NCBI GenBank assembly: GCA_947649495.1
Contig: CANSRU010000005.1
Span: 62,001-126,000 of the forward strand
Source of the DNA: an uncultured Porphyromonadaceae bacterium
GTDB lineage: Bacteria; Bacteroidota; Bacteroidia; Bacteroidales; Muribaculaceae
Length of the DNA: 64,000 nt
Direction of reading: 5' to 3'
Shown here: one piece after another, positions 55,877 to 62,400 of the stretch
Layout: every line of letters starts with the position of its first letter
Numbering within the stretch: the stretch's first letter is position 1
Notes under the pieces: model-generated
Seen by the model: only the letters and a program-made list of their open reading frames with translations
What the model was told of the DNA's origin: nothing
The model's database searches: none
Program-made: the position numbers and the translations under genes

Positions 55877-56612
55877 CGGACTTGACATAACGACAGTGTG
55901 GGTTGACCTCGACGATACCCTCATTGATTTCACCACCAATGCCCACTCGGCTTTGGTGCGCATGTGGCACGATGAGAGCTGCCTGCAAAAGCTATTCCCA
56001 TCGCCCGGCGTATGGGCTGAGCTCTACGAACGCCACAACATGGCCCTATGGGCACTATACAATGTCGGCAAAATAACCCGCGGACATCTGCGCATGGAGC
56101 GCTTCCGGCTACCGCTCGCCGAAGCTGGCATGCCCGACGATGAAGCCCGCCGCACATCATTGCGATTCGACACACTGTATCTCGACTACCTTGCTCAGGA
56201 AAAAAATCTGATGCCGGGTGCAATCGAACTCCTGCAATGGCTCCGGAAATGCAATGTCAATATCGGCATCCTGTCCAACGGCTTCAAGGAAGTGCAGTTC
56301 AGAAAGATAAAGACTGCCGGCCTCGAGCCCTATATAGACCTCGTGGTGCTCAGCGACGACATCGGCATTAACAAACCCGACATACGTATATACCGGCACG
56401 CCATGCAGCAGACCGGCGACATCAATCCTCATCATCATCTGATGATAGGCGACAACCCCGACACCGACATTGCAGGTGCAGTACGGGCCGGATGGGCTGC
56501 GATATGGTACCGGCCGGAGCGTGCCCACTACAGCGCCGTATGTCCCGATGGGGCAACCATGGTCAGCGAGCTGTCTCAGATTCCCGACCTTGCCCACTTG
56601 CAGGCACACTGA
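55866..56612 (+). CDS. HAD-family hydrolase (YjjG-like nucleotidase)
   Basis: A 248-residue HAD phosphatase: motif I VDLDDTLIDF (nucleophile Asp in DLDDT), motif II ILSNGF, Lys in IGINKPDIRIYRHAMQ and motif IV GDNPDTDIAGA. The cap region and length match the YjjG family of pyrimidine nucleotidases that remove unusual nucleotides. The precise substrate cannot be told from sequence. The start overlaps the transporter gene in another frame. Confidence 0.88.
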   Translation: MKYNGLDITTVWVDLDDTLIDFTTNAHSALVRMWHDESCLQKLFPSPGVWAELYERHNMALWALYNVGKITRGHLRMERFRLPLAEAGMPDDEARRTSLRFDTLYLDYLAQEKNLMPGAIELLQWLRKCNVNIGILSNGFKEVQFRKIKTAGLEPYIDLVVLSDDIGINKPDIRIYRHAMQQTGDINPHHHLMIGDNPDTDIAGAVRAGWAAIWYRPERAHYSAVCPDGATMVSELSQIPDLAHLQAH

Positions 56613-56803
56613 ACCCACACACAAAACCGATTGTGCTAAAAGTGTGCTAAAGTGACATTTATTACAAAATTTTGACCCGCGATTGCTGCTAATTGAAAAA
56701 AAAGTACGATATTTGCACTTGCTAAACCCGACACCCCCACGTGTTGCGGTTTAAACTTTTGCTAATCAACGTATTTTAATCACTTATATTAAAAGCATAA
56801 AAA

Positions 56804-57076
56804 ATGACTAAAGCTGACATTGTAAACGAAATTGCCAAAACTACAGGCATAGAGAAAGCCAATGTGCTTGCCACTATTGAAAAATTCATGGAAGTTGTTA
56901 AGGACTCTCTTGCCCATGGTGAAAACGTATATCTTCGCGGCTTCGGCAGCTTCATCGTAAAGACCCGTTCTGAAAAGACTGCCCGCAACATATCAAAGAA
57001 CACTACCATCATAATCCCCGAACACAAAATCCCCGCATTCAAGCCTGCGAAAGTGTTCATGGAAGAAGTGAAATAA
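56804..57076 (+). CDS. HU family DNA-binding protein
   Basis: A 90-residue HU/IHF protein: MTKADIVNEIAKTTGIEKANVLATIEKFMEVV, then the beta arm region VYLRGFGSFIVKTRSEKTARNISKNTTIIIPEHKIPAFKPAKVF. It bends and packs DNA. It is followed after 60 bases by a tiny basic ORF and then RNase G, a conserved order in Bacteroidota. A weak -7-like word (GATATTTG near 56708) lies about 90 bases upstream, in a gene-free gap that also has a short GTGCTAAA direct repeat. Confidence 0.94.
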   Translation: MTKADIVNEIAKTTGIEKANVLATIEKFMEVVKDSLAHGENVYLRGFGSFIVKTRSEKTARNISKNTTIIIPEHKIPAFKPAKVFMEEVK

Positions 57077-57136
57077 TACACTTCAACACATTTCTTAGCA
57101 CCATAATTATTAACAACACTTTAATATAGAGCGATT

Positions 57137-57226
57137 ATGCCCAGCGGAAAGAAAAGAAAAGGTCACAAGATGGCCACTCACAAACGCAAAAAACGTCTCA
57201 GAAAGAATCGTCACAAGAAGAAATAA
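57137..57226 (+). CDS. 29-residue COX24/AURKAIP1-like basic protein (likely ribosomal)
   Basis: An ATG at 57137 opens a 29-codon frame ending TAA. The product begins MPSGKKRKGHKMATH and is about half Lys/Arg, with the pattern KKRLRKNRHKKK. It resembles the COX24/AURKAIP1 (mS38-like) domain, a tiny basic protein bound to the ribosomal small subunit in several bacteria and in mitochondria; short AURKAIP1/COX24-domain proteins are known in Bacteroidota. An upstream AG-rich site (TATAGAGCG) may serve initiation. Easily missed by gene finders because of its length. Confidence 0.8.
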   Translation: MPSGKKRKGHKMATHKRKKRLRKNRHKKK

Positions 57227-57306
57227 AACCGCACCGCGCGGTCTGTAGATTTCTTCACTAATCACCTACAATATTTTACCGCAGAGTGATATTGAACGAT
57301 ATCGAT

Positions 57307-57314
57307 TATTTTTG
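57307..57314 (+). promoter_or_regulatory. -7 box (TATTTTTG) for the RNase G gene
   Basis: TAnnTTTG element about 110 bases before the ATG at 57424, so the message has a long leader. No good -33 TTG is at the normal distance. Confidence 0.4.
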
Positions 57315-57327
57315 ACACGCTATACAC

Positions 57328-57383
57328 AGAACAAACTTGATGCGGCACAAGCTCTTGCGATAGCGCCCATTAAAGTTTGTTCT
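57328..57383 (+). promoter_or_regulatory. Structured leader of the RNase G gene
   Basis: AGAACAAACTT pairs perfectly with AAGTTTGTTCT (11 bp) across 34 bases containing GCGGCACAAGCTCTTGCGATAGCGC. A T-rich tail follows (TTGTATTTTTC). It could be an RNase cleavage or feedback site for RNase G, or an attenuator. Confidence 0.5.
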
Positions 57384-57423
57384 TTGTATTTTTCAAAACA
57401 TTTATTTTTATCAATCTAAGCCA

Positions 57424-59055
57424 ATGCAGAGCGAACTTATAGTCGACGTACAGTCCAAGGAAGTGTCAATAGCACTTCTCGAAGACTCCCGGCTCGTGTC
57501 TCTCCAGAAAGAGGCACGCAACATTTCCTATGCTGTAGGCGACATATATCTGGCTAAAGTCAAAAAACTGATGCCCGGTCTTAATGCCGCTTTCGTCAAC
57601 GTAGGATACGACAAAGACGCATTCCTCCATTACTTAGATCTTGGCTCCCAATTTTCCACCTACTCCTCTTTCCTCACAAAAGCTCTTGACTCGAAAGAGC
57701 GCAACCTGCCATCAATATCGGCAACACAGAATCTTCCCGACATTGACAAACATGGCACCGTCACTGACCTGCTCACACCGGGCCAGCAACTGATGGTGCA
57801 GATTGTCAAGGAACCAATCTCGTCGAAAGGCCCCAGACTAACCACAGAAATCACCCTCACCGGACGATACATGGTGCTGATCCCATTCTCCGACAAGGTC
57901 TCAATCTCACAGAAAATAAAGACCTCCGAAGAGAAAATGCGCCTCAAGCAGCTCATAGAGAGCATCCGTCCCAAGAACTTTGGTGTCATAATACGCACCT
58001 CAGCCGAAGGCAAACGGGTGGCCGAACTCATACACGAGATGAAAACCCTCGTAAAATACTGGGACGATGCTGTGGCCAAAGCACGGACATCAACGGCGCC
58101 GGCACTTATATTCGAAGAAGAAAGCCGCATTGTAGGAGTGCTCCGCGATATTTTCAATCCCAATTTTGAAAACATCTACGTAAACGACGAGGAAACATTC
58201 CGACAGATTTCCAACTACGTCAATCTCATAGCACCTGAGCGTAAGGACATAGTAAAACTTTACACCAAGGACGAACCGATTTTTGATCATTTCAACATAA
58301 CCAAACAGATCAAATCCTCGTTCGGGAAAACAGTATCTTTCAAAAGCGGTGCCTACATCATTATCGAGCATACCGAAGCCCTGCACGTTATAGACGTAAA
58401 CTCCGGCAACCGCTCAAAAGCCGCCAACGACCAGGAAAGCAACGCCCTCGAGGTAAACATGCGTGCTGCCGATGAGATAGCCCGTCAATTACGTTTGCGC
58501 GATATGGGAGGAATCATTGTGATTGACTTCATAGACATGGCCAAGGCCGAACACCGCCAGAAACTCTACGAGCACATGCGGGAAATAATGGCCAACGACA
58601 GAGCTCGGCACAACATACTGCCGCTCAGCAAATTCGGGCTCATGCAGATAACCCGCCAGCGCGTACGCCCGGCTCTCGACATTGTCACTGCCGAACAATG
58701 TCCCTCGTGCTTCGGTAAAGGAGAGGTGCAACCCTCCCTGCTCTTCACCGACACTCTGAAAGAGAAACTGCACTACCTGATTGACGACCTTAAGGTTAAC
58801 GACTTCGTGATGTACGTGCACCCGTTTGTCGACGCATACATCAAAAAGGGACTTCTGTCCATCTACAGAAAATGGCGCATGGAACTCGGCCGAAAGTTCC
58901 GCATACTGCCCGACCAGTCGCTTGCATATCTCCAATATAAAGTAATCGACGCCAACCGTCAGGAGATAGACCTCAAAGAGGAGAAAGACATCGAATCATC
59001 GGCCACAAAAAACAAAAGGAAAGCCAAGCATCGCAACAACCAACCGGAGGAATAA
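57424..59055 (+). CDS. rng: Ribonuclease G/E family protein
   Basis: A 543-residue endoribonuclease: an S1-like RNA-binding part near the start (AVGDIYLAKVKKLMPGLNAAFVNVG), the catalytic Asp residues in VIDVNSGNR (about 324) and VIDFIDM (about 368 and 371), and the zinc-link Cys pair in CPSCFGKG. It processes rRNA and mRNA. There is no long unstructured RNE-type C-terminus, so it is of the RNase G kind. A terminator at 59108-59152 follows. Confidence 0.94.
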   Translation: MQSELIVDVQSKEVSIALLEDSRLVSLQKEARNISYAVGDIYLAKVKKLMPGLNAAFVNVGYDKDAFLHYLDLGSQFSTYSSFLTKALDSKERNLPSISATQNLPDIDKHGTVTDLLTPGQQLMVQIVKEPISSKGPRLTTEITLTGRYMVLIPFSDKVSISQKIKTSEEKMRLKQLIESIRPKNFGVIIRTSAEGKRVAELIHEMKTLVKYWDDAVAKARTSTAPALIFEEESRIVGVLRDIFNPNFENIYVNDEETFRQISNYVNLIAPERKDIVKLYTKDEPIFDHFNITKQIKSSFGKTVSFKSGAYIIIEHTEALHVIDVNSGNRSKAANDQESNALEVNMRAADEIARQLRLRDMGGIIVIDFIDMAKAEHRQKLYEHMREIMANDRARHNILPLSKFGLMQITRQRVRPALDIVTAEQCPSCFGKGEVQPSLLFTDTLKEKLHYLIDDLKVNDFVMYVHPFVDAYIKKGLLSIYRKWRMELGRKFRILPDQSLAYLQYKVIDANRQEIDLKEEKDIESSATKNKRKAKHRNNQPEE

Positions 59056-59107
59056 TACTCCAAATGTCTACAACCGCTTTTGATTGTAAACATTTCGACA
59101 TCCCATC

Positions 59108-59152
59108 CGACGCATCCGTTACATGAAAATAGCGGATGCGTCGCTTATTTTA
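59108..59152 (+). terminator. Terminator of the RNase G gene
   Basis: A perfect 11-base-pair stem (CGACGCATCCG / CGGATGCGTCG) with a 14-base loop, then CTTATTTTA. It overlaps the stop codon of the convergent esterase gene. Confidence 0.88.
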
Positions 59153-59960
59153 CATAAAACATTGTCCTGAAAAACTGCAGTTGAGGCACTATCGAACGCC
59201 GCCAATAGTCGGAATTATGCGCCCCGGGGCTTGTGAGATATGTATGCGGCACCCCTCTCTTCGCCAAGGCATGATGCAACTCATTGTTCACCTCATAGAA
59301 AAAATCCTCAGTGCCACAGTCGAATATTATATTCACCTGTCCCGGAATCACCGAAGGTACGAGATTAATCACCGTATGCTCATCCCACACCCGCTCATTG
59401 CCGGCATACGGCCCCAGGCGGTCGGCCATGTTCCATTTCTGCGGGAAAGGACGGATATCGACACCACCGCTCGTCGCCCCCGCGTTACCGAACATATCGG
59501 CATGCCGCAATCCAAGCCACAAGCCGCCATGCCCCCCCATGCTTAGTCCTGTAATGGCACGCCCCGCGCGGTCGGCAACAGTACGGTAATTGCTGTCCAC
59601 CCACGGCACAAGATCCTCCGTCACATAACTTTCCATCTTCAATGTCGAGTCTGCCGGAGCATCCCAATACCAGCTGTTGAGTCCTGCGGGACAAACGATA
59701 ATCATGCCGTAAGCCGTAGCGAGGCTGTCGAGATTTATCACATAGCTCCACGAGCGGTGGTCACCGCCATGGCCGTTGAGCAGATAAACCACCGGATAGC
59801 GCACAGATGCGCTGTCCTGACTATACCCGTCGGGCAACGCCACTGTAACCATAGCCGGTTCAGGAACATTTGCCGTAGGCACCTCCCTAATCTCAAGCGC
59901 TGACAATTTCAGCAGCACGATGGCCGCCACGGCGCAACTTACAATTCTTTTCATCTGCAT
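59145..59960 (-). CDS. Esterase family alpha/beta hydrolase, exported
   Basis: A 271-residue protein with a signal peptide (RIVSCAVAAIVLLKLSA) and an esterase D-type alpha/beta fold: YPVVYLLNGHGGD, the nucleophile elbow GLSMGGHGG with Ser, DCGTEDFF and a C-terminal His in GAHNSDYW. Such proteins cut feruloyl, acetyl or S-formyl esters. A G7 run (ATGGGGGGG) lies right in the nucleophile-elbow code. A -7-like box TATATTTG (59976-59983, minus) is close by; the start may be the next ATG at 59954. Confidence 0.87.
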   Translation of the reverse strand: MQMKRIVSCAVAAIVLLKLSALEIREVPTANVPEPAMVTVALPDGYSQDSASVRYPVVYLLNGHGGDHRSWSYVINLDSLATAYGMIIVCPAGLNSWYWDAPADSTLKMESYVTEDLVPWVDSNYRTVADRAGRAITGLSMGGHGGLWLGLRHADMFGNAGATSGGVDIRPFPQKWNMADRLGPYAGNERVWDEHTVINLVPSVIPGQVNIIFDCGTEDFFYEVNNELHHALAKRGVPHTYLTSPGAHNSDYWRRSIVPQLQFFRTMFYVK

Positions 59961-60002
59961 CTGAATAATTTTTCACAAATATACCACTTACACCGGATTG
60001 AC

Positions 60003-60017
60003 AGCGCATTTTGCGCT
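60003..60017. promoter_or_regulatory. Palindrome AGCGCATTTTGCGCT near the mtnN promoter
   Basis: A near-perfect palindrome (AGCGCA ... TGCGCT) about ten bases upstream of a -7 box (TATTTTTG, 60028-60035). It could be an operator for the methyl-cycle operon. Confidence 0.35.
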
Positions 60018-60027
60018 TTATTATTCG

Positions 60028-60035
60028 TATTTTTG
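60028..60035 (+). promoter_or_regulatory. -7 box (TATTTTTG) of the mtnN operon
   Basis: TAnnTTTG element 34 bases before the ATG at 60070. No TTG at the normal spacing. Confidence 0.45.
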
Positions 60036-60069
60036 CACACGCAAACACTTTAAACAAACTTCCGGAAAC

Positions 60070-60762
60070 ATGAAAATAGGAGTTATAGTAGCTATGGACA
60101 AGGAGCTGAGTCTCCTCACTCCCCTGCTTGAAAACCCATCCACCGACACAGCCAACGGCTTCACATTCCACTGCGGCAACATGAGTCAGGCAACCATAAT
60201 AGCAATGAAATGCGGCATAGGCAAAGTAAATGCCGCCATCGGCACAATGACCATGATTGACCGCTATAACCCCGACCTCATAATAAACACCGGTGTGGCC
60301 GGAGGCACAGGAGGCAACGCCGGCGTGCTTGACATTGTGGTGGGCACACGCATAGCCTACCACGACGTGTGGTGCGGTCCCGGCACTGAATGGGGCGATG
60401 CATCTGGATGCCCACGCTTCTTCCACACCTCCGACATGGTTAACTCGCTACCATGCCTGCACGAAGGCGACACAGTGAAACATGGACTTGTATGCTCCGG
60501 CGACGTATTTGTGAGCGACCCCGAAGTGCTCGCCCACATCCGCAGCCTATATCCCGATGTCGATGCCGTCGACATGGAATCGGCAGCCATAGCTCAGGTA
60601 TGCTATCTGCGACAGATACCCTTCGCATGCATGCGTGTGATTTCCGACACCCCCGGAGCCGACGACAACATCGCTCAATACAATAACTTCTGGGAGGAAG
60701 CACCGCAACACACATTCGACATGCTGCGCCATATAATTCACGAACTCACCGACAAACTTTAA
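60070..60762 (+). CDS. mtnN: 5'-methylthioadenosine/S-adenosylhomocysteine nucleosidase
   Basis: A 230-residue nucleosidase that cuts adenine from MTA and SAH. MKIGVIVAMDKELSLL (Glu12 of the family), MKCGIGKVNAA, LIINTGVAGGTG, VDAVDMESAAIAQVCY and RVISDTPGADD (catalytic Asp) are all present. The ATG at 60070 gives the standard family start. It is followed after 14 bases by luxS, the next step of the activated methyl cycle. Confidence 0.95.
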   Translation: MKIGVIVAMDKELSLLTPLLENPSTDTANGFTFHCGNMSQATIIAMKCGIGKVNAAIGTMTMIDRYNPDLIINTGVAGGTGGNAGVLDIVVGTRIAYHDVWCGPGTEWGDASGCPRFFHTSDMVNSLPCLHEGDTVKHGLVCSGDVFVSDPEVLAHIRSLYPDVDAVDMESAAIAQVCYLRQIPFACMRVISDTPGADDNIAQYNNFWEEAPQHTFDMLRHIIHELTDKL

Positions 60763-60776
60763 CCCGAACAGGCAAA

Positions 60777-61259
60777 GTGGAAAAGATAGCAAGTTTCACC
60801 GTCGACCACCTGCGACTTCTGCGCGGCATCTATGTTTCGCGCACCGACCGCACCCCATCCGGCGACATAATCACCACATTCGACATCCGTCTCACCGAGC
60901 CCAACCGTCAGGAAGCCATCGCGCCACGTGCCCTCCACGCCATGGAACACCTCGCCGCCACCTTCCTGCGCAACCATCCGCAATGGAAAGACCGCATAAT
61001 ATACTGGGGTCCCATGGGATGCTGCACCGGCAACTATCTTATAGTATCGGGCGAAGCCACTCCGGCCGACATATTGCCGCTCATGCGCGAGACATTCGCA
61101 TTCATAGCCGGATACCGGGGTGAGATACCTGGCGCCACCCCCCGCGACTGCGGCAACTACTCCTTCATGGATCTTGATGCGGCACGCAATGCCGCACAGA
61201 CTTATCTGGATGAGGTTCTCTCCCATCCAACAGACAGCAACTTCAATTATCCCGGGTGA
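60777..61259 (+). CDS. luxS: S-ribosylhomocysteine lyase LuxS
   Basis: A 160-residue metalloenzyme with GTG start. It splits S-ribosylhomocysteine into homocysteine and the AI-2 precursor DPD. Metal ligands His54 and His58 in HAMEHL with Glu57, Cys125 in RDCGNYSF and the catalytic Cys82 in MGCCTGNY are visible; Cys83 replaces the more common Arg. The TGA overlaps the next gene's GTG by 4 bases. Confidence 0.93.
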   Translation: MEKIASFTVDHLRLLRGIYVSRTDRTPSGDIITTFDIRLTEPNRQEAIAPRALHAMEHLAATFLRNHPQWKDRIIYWGPMGCCTGNYLIVSGEATPADILPLMRETFAFIAGYRGEIPGATPRDCGNYSFMDLDAARNAAQTYLDEVLSHPTDSNFNYPG

Positions 61260-61915
61260 AAGACCTAAAAGCCACACGAGGAAAATTTTACCTGCAGCGC
61301 ATCATTGCCGAAGGCGAACATGAGACACAGGACTTCAAGTTCGCCATAAGCGATGCGCGCAAAATAGCCCGCTCCTTGTCGGCATTCGCCAACCACTCGG
61401 GCGGGCGTCTGCTCATCGGCGTGAAGGACAACGGCTCCATAGCCGGAGTGCGCAACGAAGAGGACATATATGTTATAGAACAGGCGGCACAACTCTACTG
61501 CCGGCCGGCGCAACAGCTCGAATTCACAGCCTTCACAGCCGACGATGGCGCCATAGTGATACGCGCTGAGATAGCACCTTCGCCCACACGCCCCGTGCAA
61601 GCGCAGGACGCCGACGGCCGATGGCTCGCCTACTACCGCGTGGCCGATGAGAACATACTCGCCTCACCGCTCATGGTCAAGGCATGGCGTCGCCGGCACT
61701 CCCGAAGCGAGGAGCTGATAACACTCGGGAGCGCCGAACAGATGCTGCTCGACATGATACGCCGCGACGGCACCGCATCGGCTTCCGACTTCATGCTGCA
61801 AAACCACCTATCCCGCAACAATGCCGAAGAGATAATCTGCCGCCTGTATGCCATTGGCGTGGTGGATTTCACCTTTCACAACCGTGAATTTGTCGTCACC
61901 CTGCCCCGCGACTAA
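61256..61915 (+). CDS. AlbA_2 (Schlafen-like) domain protein in the luxS operon
   Basis: A 219-residue protein with a GTG start overlapping luxS by 4 bases. Residues 10-130 form an AlbA_2/Schlafen-type domain: EGEHETQDFKFAISDARKIARSLSAFANHSGGRLLIGVKDNGSIAGV. The C-terminal 70 residues look like a winged helix (SAEQMLLDMIRRDGTASASDFMLQNHLSRNNAEEIICRL). It may be a nucleic-acid-binding regulator or an enzyme; its fusion to the methyl-cycle operon is unusual. No nuclease motif can be claimed. Confidence 0.8.
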   Translation: MKDLKATRGKFYLQRIIAEGEHETQDFKFAISDARKIARSLSAFANHSGGRLLIGVKDNGSIAGVRNEEDIYVIEQAAQLYCRPAQQLEFTAFTADDGAIVIRAEIAPSPTRPVQAQDADGRWLAYYRVADENILASPLMVKAWRRRHSRSEELITLGSAEQMLLDMIRRDGTASASDFMLQNHLSRNNAEEIICRLYAIGVVDFTFHNREFVVTLPRD

Positions 61916-62065
61916 TCAATAATGATTATCCCCGGCTAATTTCCCTATCAACAATTACCTATTTTTCAGTATTTCGGAACACGCCGTCCAATACTAATTT
62001 TGTACCAGATAATTTTTACGGATAGATCAACAACCAAACGGTAAATCTAACTTAGGATTTAAGAA

Positions 62066-62301
62066 ACTACAAGGGGGACACCCGGCCTGACGGCCTTCTC
62101 CCCCGCAAGAGCGGAGCCAGCTGTGAAGCGAGCTCCGCTCTTGCATCCCCACTCCACCACAAAATCGCTCGTTGCACTCCTCTTGAAAAGGATGGGAGCC
62201 ATGTCTCACGACATAGCTCCCAATTAACATGTTGTAAAGTGTATACAGGGATGTGATTATTTGTTAGTGTTGATTGTTGTTATACAGATTAGTTTCGTTT
62301 A
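62066..62301 (-). ncRNA. Candidate structured RNA in a 485-base gene-free gap
   Basis: Reading leftward from a -7 box (TACATTTG, 62314-62307) the strand can fold three hairpins in a row: GGGAGC-ATGTC-GTGA-GACAT-GCTCCC (62221-62194), a perfect 12-base-pair stem GCAAGAGCGGAG/CTCCGCTCTTGC (62144-62105), and a GGGGGA/TCCCCC stem enclosing a GGCC hairpin (62104-62073) followed by TTGTAGTTTCTT. A 67-codon frame over this strand is dominated by the hairpins and has no family look. Could equally be a dispersed intergenic repeat. Confidence 0.4.
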
Positions 62302-62306
62302 CAGCA

Positions 62307-62314
62307 CAAATGTA
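62307..62314 (-). promoter_or_regulatory. -7 box (TACATTTG) of the candidate structured RNA
   Basis: Minus-strand TAnnTTTG element. The -33 region falls in the ABC exporter's terminator hairpin and has no clear TTG. Confidence 0.4.
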
Positions 62315-62316
62315 TT

Positions 62317-62353
62317 GTAAAAATAGAAAACCGCCGAAAAATTTGGCGGTTTT
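62317..62353 (-). terminator. Terminator of the ABC exporter gene
   Basis: AAAACCGCC and GGCGGTTTT form a 9-base-pair stem; on the minus strand it is followed by CTATTTTTAC. It lies 48 bases after the exporter's stop codon and also has T-runs on the plus strand. Confidence 0.82.
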
Positions 62354-62400
62354 CGCATATATGATATTATGATTTGGTTGCCGGGGCGCGTTTGCCGTGA

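Noticed and set aside
62027-62230. A 67-codon minus-strand ORF with an early ATG
   Set aside because: Its sequence is dictated by three hairpins and GC-rich repeats and resembles no family; treated as structured non-coding DNA.
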